NCBI GenBank assembly: GCA_049522195.1
Contig: JBEKOB010000074.1
Span: forward strand, 1 to 19,548
Direction: 5' to 3'
Length of the DNA: 19,548 nucleotides
Origin: UBA9647 sp049522195
Lineage (GTDB): Bacteria > Bacteroidota > Ignavibacteria > UBA10030
The translations under genes and the position numbers were made by a program. The notes under the pieces were generated by a model, which was not told the origin of the DNA, made no database searches, and saw only the letters and a program-made list of their open reading frames with translations. Positions 1 through 6,964 of the stretch are shown here, piece by piece. Position 1 is the first letter of the stretch. Every line of letters starts with the position of its first letter.

Positions 1-56
1 TGAGTCTGTCCCATTTGCTACCTGACGGACTAGTGATCGACGAGCCTGGAAGACAG

Positions 57-1225
57 CTACTGTACCTTCACAGTATATCCTTCAATCTTTATGCCGCGTT
101 CCGGGAGCGCTCCGAGAAGTTCCTCGAACGGCATACATATCTCGGGCGGAACAACTCCTCATGCTGCAATTCTGTTTCCCGCAAGGAGTTGAGCGACGAC
201 TGATGATGGGTATGCGCTCATCCTCATGGTGCCACTAATATTGTCATTCTCGTTGAAAAAATCAATGATTTTGAATGGGGAGAGTTGTTCTCACCCTTGC
301 CGGACCCCCATTTCCTCAATCTTGCACAAAACCACTTCTTTGCCAGTTTCAACCTCCTCCTCTTTGAAGCACAAGAAAGAAAGAAAGAAAGAAAGAACTC
401 TCTGCTGGTCAAGACGTTCGAGCCCGCGGAAATCGGCTCGCTTGAGCCAAATCCCAGATCCAGAAGAGCACGCATCCGCTCACAGTGCCCGATGTGACGG
501 ATAGACTTCAAGTCAAAAATCCGGGCCTTTCCTTCAATGAGCCGAGGTGACAGAGAGACCACCGACGTAAGAAATGCTTCCATGGAAGTGAAAGCTGGGA
601 GAACAGGAAAGTGTCTCAGTCTCAGTCACTGGCACACGATGGGTCAGTGTACCATTTTGCGACACGAGGCATGGAGACATGTAGTCATCCAAGAGTCCCT
701 CAACCTATGAAAGGATCTGGTGATAGATATAGAGAGGAAGACGCGCACCGTGGAACACATCCAACCCTGATGTGGATAGAATCGAGCTCCTCAAATTCCC
801 TTGCTCTTGCCGTCGCGATAATGTTGACTAATCCGGGAGCAAGTCCGCAGAGGGCACAACGATGATTCCTGCGTGGGTCGCGTCATCGTTCAAGCGGAGC
901 TGCTCGCTCAGAACATCATCGTTTCCCCCGAGATCGAGAAAGTATGTTCCGGATTCGATGGCGCTTTTGTCAGCAGAACGTTGTGGTGGAAAGAAGTCGC
1001 GCCACGTGTGCAGTCGTGCTGCGCCATCAGACGTACGGTGTCGTCGAATGAATTCACATCGAGCGCAACCGGACGGGCGATCGCCGACCTGAGTGCACGA
1101 GCGGATGAGTGTGCACGTTCCCCGTCGATGTCGGTGAGCGTCACGAATGTTGTCCCCTTCGAACGTGCCAGATCGAATGCCGCGGCGCTGCCCATCATTT
1201 CCGCTCCCAGGACGAGATACCTCAT
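57..1225 (-). pseudogene. Decayed saccharopine dehydrogenase family gene (lysine 6-dehydrogenase-like)
   Basis: No single frame spans this gene, but fragments joined across two frames follow the saccharopine/lysine 6-dehydrogenase family from end to end. The intact N-terminus (from ATG at 1225) has a Rossmann-type GAEMMGSAAAFDLA motif and GATSFHHNVLLTKA. It continues in another frame as AIESGTYFLDLGGNDDVLS, then CGLAPGLVNIIATA, VEGLLDDY, IGHCERMRALLDLGF, SNVLTSREFF, IIDFFNENDN and AYPSSVVAQLL, ending at a TAG at 57-59. The span equals about 389 codons, the usual family length. Lesions I can place are frameshifts near 957-965, 848-856, 745-755, 584-608 and 373-397, and in-frame stops at 705-707 (TAG), 291-293 (TGA) and 159-161 (TGA). 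A good AAGGAG ribosome site remains before the start. It lies 43 bp after ogg2 on the same strand, so it was probably the last gene of that operon. Neighbouring genes are intact, which argues against bad sequence as the cause. Confidence 0.88.
373..397. repeat. GAAA tetranucleotide microsatellite
   Basis: Nearly six uninterrupted copies of GAAA (TTTC on the coding strand of the pseudogene). It lies just after the SREFF motif, and the dehydrogenase reading frame changes across it. Gain or loss of a 4-bp unit shifts frame, so slippage here explains one of the lesions. Confidence 0.85.
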
Positions 1226-1268
1226 TGCGCGCTCTCCTTACGAACGTTTGTTGTGCCGGGCTCCCTCT

Positions 1269-1922
1269 TCACTTTCGAATGACTCCCGTTTCCATGCTCC
1301 AGAACAGGAGGTCGAGTTCGTCGAGGGGGATTCCACACCGTTCGGAAAAACGCATGAACTGTCGTTCGATCATAAGGTAGTGCTTCCGCGAAAGAGTCTT
1401 CGGAAGTGAGCGAATTGCGCCGTAGCGTTTCAGATTTCTCAGGATGTGGCGATCGAGGATTGCGAGGCCGCCGTTTCTTCCGACGTTCCGGAGAAAATGC
1501 GTTGCTTCCTTGTATCCCAATCCCTTCACATTCCTGACAAGCCATTCCCGGAGTTCGGAGGAGGGAAGGTCACGAACGATCGATTGCATGACAAAGGGGA
1601 AATCCTCCTTGAGCTTCAACAGGTGTTTCGATTTCGTACGGTGAAACCGGATGTACGTGCTGCGATTGCGGAGGATCGGCTCAGGATCGACAGGGAGCTC
1701 TTGGAAAGAGAGCTTTTGAAGCTGGTCAACCACCTTTCCGGCGCTCTCGGCGCTGGTTTGTGGAGTGAGAAGACAATATACCATTTCATAGAAGTATTCG
1801 GACGGTTCTCTGCGGCGAAAATCGTCCAGACGCCGGCAGATGGCATCCTGCCTTGAAGCGTGGAGCGACTTCAGTTCTGCGAGCAATGCCTCTCGTGCGG
1901 CTTTCTTCAATGATCTCCTCAC
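1269..1922 (-). CDS. ogg: Ogg2-type 8-oxoguanine DNA glycosylase/AP lyase
   Basis: Bifunctional base-excision-repair enzyme that removes 8-oxoguanine and nicks the abasic site. The 217-residue protein has the compact length of the archaeal/Thermotoga-type Ogg2 family. A helix-hairpin-helix (VKGLGYKEATHFLRNVG, about 132-148) carries the expected catalytic lysine K138, and LAILDRHIL carries the catalytic aspartate D157. It ends in the family's conserved C-terminal lysine (K217), which in Ogg2 enzymes helps distinguish 8-oxoG from G. Translation starts at a GTG overlapping the mutY stop codon (GTGA, 4 bp), which implies translational coupling. Together with MutY and MutT it forms a local GO repair set. 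Assignment is by family motifs; activity is inferred. Confidence 0.9.
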   Translation of the reverse strand: MRRSLKKAAREALLAELKSLHASRQDAICRRLDDFRRREPSEYFYEMVYCLLTPQTSAESAGKVVDQLQKLSFQELPVDPEPILRNRSTYIRFHRTKSKHLLKLKEDFPFVMQSIVRDLPSSELREWLVRNVKGLGYKEATHFLRNVGRNGGLAILDRHILRNLKRYGAIRSLPKTLSRKHYLMIERQFMRFSERCGIPLDELDLLFWSMETGVIRK

Positions 1923-2869
1923 TCCGGAAGAGAGATTCTGGTTCGCCCTATCATCCTTACGAGTCCGTCGCGCTCGAGGGACTTGAGCAATGCAAGAAAC
2001 CAGCGCTGATCGCGTTCGGCGTATCCGGCAACAATTTTCCGGGCAAGTGACGAAGGACTCATCGAGGTTCCAGGTTTGAGATCCCGGAGAACTTCAATCG
2101 CCTTCCCGCGATAGATGCGGTTTGGGATCCCTTTGCGTCCCGGTTCGCGCCTGGATTGTCGGATGGTCTTTCGTTGCCACCTGTGGGCGCTTGGGCAAAG
2201 AGACTTCAGGGGGCAGATTTCACATCGTGGTCGTGCTGCCGTGCAGATCGTTGCACCAAGATCCATAAGCGCCTGATTCCAGTCGTGTGCGCTTGAGCCG
2301 GGGAGATGTTGTCTGGCAACCGTCCACACGTCCGCTGGTCGCTGGAGTGACCTTGCCTTGGCGACAGGATGAAGTCGTCCCAGAACGCGCGCGACATTTG
2401 TGTCCACCACTGGAACACTTTGCCCGTACGCAAAGCAGGCAATCGCGTGCGAGGTGTAGCGTCCGATGCCGGGGAGTTTCTCGAGATCCTCGACGCTGTG
2501 CGGGAGTTTCCCGCCAAGGTCGGATACGATGATCTTCGAAAGGTTCTGGAGCCGGAGCGCTCTGTTGTTGTAGCCCATCCCTCTCCAGGTCCGGATGACC
2601 TCAGAAGTCTTTGCGTGCGCCAGCTTTCTGAATGTGGGGAATTTCTTGAGAAATTCGGGATATTTCGCCATCACCCGGGTGACCTGAGTCTGCTGGAGCA
2701 TTACCTCAGAAACGAGTATGCGATAGGGGTCCTTTTCATTCCGCCATGGAAGCTTGCGGCCGCATTTGCGATACCAACGAAGAAGGGCTGAAATGATTTT
2801 GAGTTTACGGTCTGCGGGATGTATGGCGCGTTTCCTTCCAATTGAATTCTTTGACTCAAATCTTTTCAA
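1919..2869 (-). CDS. mutY: A/G-specific adenine glycosylase (MutY), short form without NUDIX tail
   Basis: Removes adenine mispaired with 8-oxoguanine. The 316-residue protein has the MutY core: LPWR near 40, SEVMLQQTQV with catalytic E55, the helix-hairpin-helix LPGIGRYTSHAI (132-143), and VVDTNVARVLGRL with D156. The [4Fe-4S] cysteines C209, C216, C219 and C225 are spaced C-X6-C-X2-C-X5-C. Residues from about 250 onward do not resemble the NUDIX-like 8-oxoG-reading domain of E. coli MutY. They look like a small helical, possibly winged-helix domain, as in short actinobacterial-type MutY proteins. No in-frame ATG lies before the conserved core. I chose the TTG at 2869 because AAGGA sits seven bases upstream. 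The stop overlaps the ogg start, and mutT lies upstream on the same strand. Confidence 0.9.
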   Translation of the reverse strand: MKRFESKNSIGRKRAIHPADRKLKIISALLRWYRKCGRKLPWRNEKDPYRILVSEVMLQQTQVTRVMAKYPEFLKKFPTFRKLAHAKTSEVIRTWRGMGYNNRALRLQNLSKIIVSDLGGKLPHSVEDLEKLPGIGRYTSHAIACFAYGQSVPVVDTNVARVLGRLHPVAKARSLQRPADVWTVARQHLPGSSAHDWNQALMDLGATICTAARPRCEICPLKSLCPSAHRWQRKTIRQSRREPGRKGIPNRIYRGKAIEVLRDLKPGTSMSPSSLARKIVAGYAERDQRWFLALLKSLERDGLVRMIGRTRISLPE

Positions 2870-2952
2870 AAATCATTCCTTGCAAGTTTTCAAGGATCAG
2901 TCTTTTTTCTGGATGGGGGATGGAACAGAATTCGGTGCTTCGTCAGGTTGAG

Positions 2953-3008
2953 AATTGTGAACGGATAATTGTGAATGGTCAATTGTCAACGGTCAATTGT
3001 GAATGGAC
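2953..3008. repeat. Four tandem copies of an imperfect 14-bp repeat
   Basis: The gap between mutT and mutY holds four adjacent 14-bp units of the pattern AATTGTSAAYGGNN, at 2953-2966, 2967-2980, 2981-2994 and 2995-3008. Differences sit at four positions. No protein product is evident across it. Short tandem arrays like this are often dispersed intergenic repeats; a role as regulator-binding sites for the GO genes is possible but unproven. Confidence 0.85.
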
Positions 3009-3028
3009 GGTGAAGAAGGCATGCCCTC

Positions 3029-3421
3029 TCACAAGAACATATCCTCATGCATCCGAGAGACGAGAGGCTTGTTGCCTTCGAGGATGTCGAGGGACCTCAG
3101 TTCGTCGAGTGTCACCCAACGGATCTGTTCAAACGCGTTGTTCACCGGGACGCCTTCAAAGCGTGACACAAAAAAGTACATCACTTCGAAGACTCCGCCG
3201 TCATCGTACCGATTGATCTGTGATTCCGATCGATCGAACGCATCGATAGCAATCGACAGCTCTTCGCGCACCTCACGCTTCGCGCACTCGAAGAAGGATT
3301 CACCCTCCTCGACTTTCCCGCCTGGGAATTCCCACTTGAGTGCGTACCGCGCGTCCTTCTTCCGCTGACAAATAAGAATTCGTTTCTCTTTCTGAAGTAT
3401 GGCAACCGCGGCTTGTGTCAT
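3029..3421 (-). CDS. mutT: MutT-type NUDIX pyrophosphohydrolase
   Basis: A 130-residue NUDIX hydrolase close in size to E. coli MutT, expected to hydrolyse oxidised nucleoside triphosphates such as 8-oxo-dGTP. The Nudix box reads GKVEEGESFFECAKREVREE from G35. It matches G-X5-E-X7-REUXEE, with one deviation: the usual Gly near the end of the box is Ser (EELSI). The preceding ALKWEFPGGK is typical of the MutT branch. The chosen ATG starts MTQAAVAILQ, the normal first strand. An upstream TTG at 3493 would add 24 unconserved residues and overlap the divergent promoter region. Substrate is inferred from branch similarity and from the mutY-ogg neighbours on the same strand; other NUDIX substrates are not excluded. 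Confidence 0.85.
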   Translation of the reverse strand: MTQAAVAILQKEKRILICQRKKDARYALKWEFPGGKVEEGESFFECAKREVREELSIAIDAFDRSESQINRYDDGGVFEVMYFFVSRFEGVPVNNAFEQIRWVTLDELRSLDILEGNKPLVSRMHEDMFL

Positions 3422-3623
3422 ATCTTGGAAAATATACCGAATGAACCGCGAAATTCCAACGGCAAGAATCGAAAGCGAAATTATGTTGCGCAATTGCAGG
3501 TCTAAGAGATTCTCTCTACTTTATACCATCGGCCTCATCGTTACCTCGGCTCTGCCCCGACGAAGTCTGCGCTGCGTGGAAGGTGGGAATAAAGCGACTT
3601 CTGTCCGTTCAATTCAGGATTTC

Positions 3624-5969
3624 ATGCAACCTTCATCAGTAAACCGCCTTCGTCCAAACAGTGCCGAGGTGTGCGTCCATCGATGTGAACGCTGGTGCTC
3701 GTCAATCGCGTTCGCCCGAAGGGGGCGCTCATCGTTCTTCATCGGAGCGCGCATAGAGCTTCTTTGTTGTTTCTTTCTGATATGCACCGCTGCATACCCG
3801 CAGGCATCCGTTGATCAGGGGCGGGTCCGTGGCACTGTGACCGATTCCACGAACGGCCAGCCGATTCCCTACGCGAACGTTGTCCTCAAAGGCACTTCGC
3901 TCGGTGCCTCCACCAATTCATCCGGCTTCTACCACATCTCCTCCATTCCTCCGGGAACGTACGTTTTGATAATCTCACAGGTTGGTTATCGCACGAAAGA
4001 ACATCCTGTCACCGTGCGTGAGAACCAAATAGTGCAGGTCGACGTCCAGCTCGTCGCGACGGTCATTGACCAGGAGGAAATGCTCGTTGTCGGCCAGCGG
4101 CCCGCGCGCCAAAATGAGGCGGATCTCGGACTTCAGAAAATCTCCGCGAAGGAGATCGCGATGGTTCCACCCGGTGCTGAGGCGGATATCTTCCGGGCAC
4201 TGCAGACCAATCCTGGAGTTACGACGACCAGCGACGTGAGCGCCCGGTACTATGTTCGTGGGGGAGGGAGCGACCAGAATCTCGTTCTGCTGAACGGCGC
4301 AACCGTCTACAGCCCTTTTCACACACTTGGCATCTTCAGCGTAGTCGACCCGGAGATGGTGTCGCTCCTTGAATTCCACGAAGGAGGGTTTCCTCCTTCG
4401 TACGGTGGCCGGCTTTCTTCGATTCTCAACATCGTCACGCGTGATGGAAACCGCAATCAATACCAGGAAACTGCGAGCGCGTCACTCCTGGCCGGAAAGG
4501 TCGCACTGGAAGGGCCCATACCGGGGGGATCATTTCTTGTGACCGGTCGGAAGAGCTGGTATGCGGCCGTCATGAAGCACTACCTGAAGAACCAGGACTC
4601 GCCGTTTGATTTCTACGATCTCTCATGGAAACTCAGTTACACAAATCCCGACATCGATGAGAACAGTCGGTTTGCGTTTCATGGTTTCTTAAGCGGTGAC
4701 CAGGTGATCAACGATGACCCGCGCCTCGCGAATTACCTGATCAGGAACAAGATTGTGGGACTCAACTGGCACAAGATCTGGTCGAATCCCTTGTATTCCG
4801 TCGTGTCGATTTCCTACAGCGGGTTCGATGCGCAACTGGATCCGAACCTGAGCAGCGCCAAGCCAAGAACGAACACCGTGTCGGATATCAGCGCGGATTG
4901 GGATTTCACCTACGTGTACGATAGTAAGGACGAATTTGTCTTCGGATGGCAGAACAAGCTTCTGCATACATCGCTCCAACTCGAAAACTTGTACGGCAAC
5001 AAGGTCAATTTCGATGAGCACGGTGCGGATCTCAGCGCGTACGCAGACTATCGGTTCTATCGGTGGGACAGGATTGGGTTCACAGTCGGCATTCGTCTCA
5101 AACTTGTCGCAGTCTCCGAATATCGTCCGCTTCTCTACGAGCTTCGCGGGAGCCTGACCTACCGGCTCACGCCCACAGTCTCTGTCAAGGCTTCATTCGG
5201 ATGGTACTCGCAGGAGATGACAACGCTTTCCGATGAGAACGACCTGATCTCTGTCTTCCAGCCGTGGGTCATCACGCCCAACTATCTGAACTCTTCGCGT
5301 GCGGCGCATTTCTCGCTCGGAACGACAGCAGACTGGACCAGCAACCTGAAAACGGACCTCGAAGGCTATTTCAAACCGATTGCCAATCTCGTCGATGTCA
5401 ATGAGAAGAAATACACGGCGACAGACCGGGACTTCGTGAATGTCGACGGCGAATCGTATGGTTTGGAATTCCTTACAGTGTACCAGCCGGGAACAATGTT
5501 CGCGAAGTTGGGATACGCGCTCAGCTGGGCTTTCAAGATCAAGGACGGTGTTTGGTACGTCCCGCAGTACGACATCCGGCATTCAGTGAACCTGCTTCTG
5601 GGATACGAGCTGGGAAACGGGTGGCAGACGAGCGCGACATGGGCGATCCATTCCGGGATGCCGTTCACACCAATGGCTGGCTTCTACGATAGAATCCCCT
5701 TGGATCCATCAACCCTGCCCGACAATGCCGTCAAGCCTCAACCCGTCACGCTTTGGGGTGACAGAAACTCTTCCCGACTCCCGGCATATCACCGCCTGGA
5801 TCTGAGCCTGACAAAGCAATTCAAAATCGAAAGCGCATCGGTCACATGCGGTTTCAGCGTCATCAATCTGTACGATCGGAAGAACATCTTCTACTTCAAC
5901 CGGGATACTGGCAAGGAAGTGTACATGCTAAGGGTCTTCCCCACGGTTTCGTTGAGGGTCGAACTATGA
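3624..5969 (+). CDS. TonB-dependent outer-membrane receptor with carboxypeptidase-regulatory-like N-domain
   Basis: Energy-coupled outer-membrane transporter. From the ATG at 3624 (AGGA about five bases upstream) the protein has 781 residues. A long basic leader precedes a hydrophobic stretch at about 44-59 (LLCCFFLICTAAYPQA) that fits a signal peptide. Next is a carboxypeptidase-regulatory-like fold (GRVRGTVTDSTNGQPIPYAN, about 66-140). The plug domain contains ARYYVRGGGSDQNLVLLNG and PPSYGGRLSSILNIVTRDGN. The remainder has the alternating aromatic/polar pattern of a beta barrel. The reading frame is open back to 3399, but those residues are unlike any receptor start. A GTG at 3669 is another possible start. 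The stop overlaps the next gene by ATGA. It is shorter than SusC proteins and no SusD follows, so the cargo cannot be named. Confidence 0.87.
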   Translation: MQPSSVNRLRPNSAEVCVHRCERWCSSIAFARRGRSSFFIGARIELLCCFFLICTAAYPQASVDQGRVRGTVTDSTNGQPIPYANVVLKGTSLGASTNSSGFYHISSIPPGTYVLIISQVGYRTKEHPVTVRENQIVQVDVQLVATVIDQEEMLVVGQRPARQNEADLGLQKISAKEIAMVPPGAEADIFRALQTNPGVTTTSDVSARYYVRGGGSDQNLVLLNGATVYSPFHTLGIFSVVDPEMVSLLEFHEGGFPPSYGGRLSSILNIVTRDGNRNQYQETASASLLAGKVALEGPIPGGSFLVTGRKSWYAAVMKHYLKNQDSPFDFYDLSWKLSYTNPDIDENSRFAFHGFLSGDQVINDDPRLANYLIRNKIVGLNWHKIWSNPLYSVVSISYSGFDAQLDPNLSSAKPRTNTVSDISADWDFTYVYDSKDEFVFGWQNKLLHTSLQLENLYGNKVNFDEHGADLSAYADYRFYRWDRIGFTVGIRLKLVAVSEYRPLLYELRGSLTYRLTPTVSVKASFGWYSQEMTTLSDENDLISVFQPWVITPNYLNSSRAAHFSLGTTADWTSNLKTDLEGYFKPIANLVDVNEKKYTATDRDFVNVDGESYGLEFLTVYQPGTMFAKLGYALSWAFKIKDGVWYVPQYDIRHSVNLLLGYELGNGWQTSATWAIHSGMPFTPMAGFYDRIPLDPSTLPDNAVKPQPVTLWGDRNSSRLPAYHRLDLSLTKQFKIESASVTCGFSVINLYDRKNIFYFNRDTGKEVYMLRVFPTVSLRVEL

Positions 5970-6964
5970 AGAGAATGATTTCCCTTTTCATTCTCCCGGT
6001 GATTGCCCTCGTCGGACTCGGATGTGACGAATCGTTCAGTCCAAAGGAGGAATTCCAGGAACGGTATGTCCTGCAGTGTTTCGTTGAGGTGACCGGGGTG
6101 GGGGGATATCCTCAGTCGGTGATGGCCTTGCTTGCAAGGACGTACGACGTGAATGGTGTCGATCCCACCACCAACACGAACGACCCAGCGATTGCCGGAG
6201 CGGAGGTGACGCTCACCATCAACCAGAAGTCATACTATATGCTGGGGGCGCTGCGCATGAACCCGGATTCGAGTCGCTATCGCACCAAGCAGTGGATCTA
6301 CGCGACGACAGTTCCCAACATTATGCCTGATGCTGCAATCTCGATAACTGCAAAGCTCCCCAATGGCAAGACGCTGAGTGCGCGAACAGCAATCCCTAAC
6401 GACCGAAATTTCACAAGCAACTATGACTTTGGATCAGGATTGACCTCGCCCCTCAACCTTCAACCGGGAAAACCCAATTGGGTCATCAGTTGGGACAATA
6501 GTGACGATGTCGAGGTGCACCTCTTTGTTCCCAGCCTGACAATCGGGTACACCAAGTTAGTGGGACAAGATGAGATCACCGGCTCGGTCACGGTGGCTTC
6601 GCAATACGCCGCTACACCAGGCGGCATTATTGCCATCTATCCGTCCCTCTCCACACAGAAACAGTGCACGTTTGAATTCGCAGCCCTCGATTCAGCGATG
6701 GCGCATATCTCGGCTGGTGATACGAACAAGACCTTGTATGGTGTGCACAGCGCCAGGCTGGACTTGATTGAATATGACCTTCCCCTTTCGAAATACTTTT
6801 CAAGTATCAACGGGTCGCTCGACCAGTACTCAATCCGAACCGATGAGAGTGTCTACTCAAACGTCGGCGGGGGCATTGGGATCCTGGGCTCGTACTTCAT
6901 TCACTGGGCAGAGTACTCCTTTGATGAACGGTATGTACGTCGGTTTGGTTATCGGTACCGGTAG
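5966..6964 (+). CDS. DUF4249-like outer-membrane-associated lipoprotein
   Basis: A 332-residue predicted lipoprotein encoded immediately after the receptor with a 4-bp ATGA overlap. The N-terminus MKRMISLFILPVIALVGLGC ends in Cys20, a plausible lipidation site although the lipobox is not canonical. The mature part starts with acidic and polar residues, then strands such as ERYVLQCFVEV and an AIAGAEVTLTIN segment. This resembles the layout of DUF4249 proteins, which in Bacteroidota usually sit beside TonB-dependent receptors. I infer a surface-exposed partner that helps the receptor capture substrate. The frame is open further upstream (to 5846), but that part lies inside the receptor gene and lacks a signal peptide. 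The DUF4249 assignment rests on general pattern and context, so it is moderately sure. Confidence 0.72.
   Translation: MKRMISLFILPVIALVGLGCDESFSPKEEFQERYVLQCFVEVTGVGGYPQSVMALLARTYDVNGVDPTTNTNDPAIAGAEVTLTINQKSYYMLGALRMNPDSSRYRTKQWIYATTVPNIMPDAAISITAKLPNGKTLSARTAIPNDRNFTSNYDFGSGLTSPLNLQPGKPNWVISWDNSDDVEVHLFVPSLTIGYTKLVGQDEITGSVTVASQYAATPGGIIAIYPSLSTQKQCTFEFAALDSAMAHISAGDTNKTLYGVHSARLDLIEYDLPLSKYFSSINGSLDQYSIRTDESVYSNVGGGIGILGSYFIHWAEYSFDERYVRRFGYRYR

Noticed and set aside
224..583. A 119-codon minus-strand open frame that could be called a hypothetical protein
   Set aside because: Its first half is the middle of the dehydrogenase pseudogene (MEAFLTS to SREFF); the rest is out-of-frame sequence after the GAAA repeat.
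908..1225. A 105-codon minus-strand open frame as a stand-alone short dehydrogenase
   Set aside because: It is only the N-terminal part of the same pseudogene; homology continues in another frame beyond its stop.
2953..3008. Possible CRISPR-like array
   Set aside because: Units are directly adjacent with no spacers and are only 14 bp; no cas genes are nearby.
3399..3623. N-terminal extension of the TonB-dependent receptor
   Set aside because: Residues are not protein-like, the region overlaps the start of divergent mutT, and a later ATG has a ribosome site and is nearer to the signal peptide.
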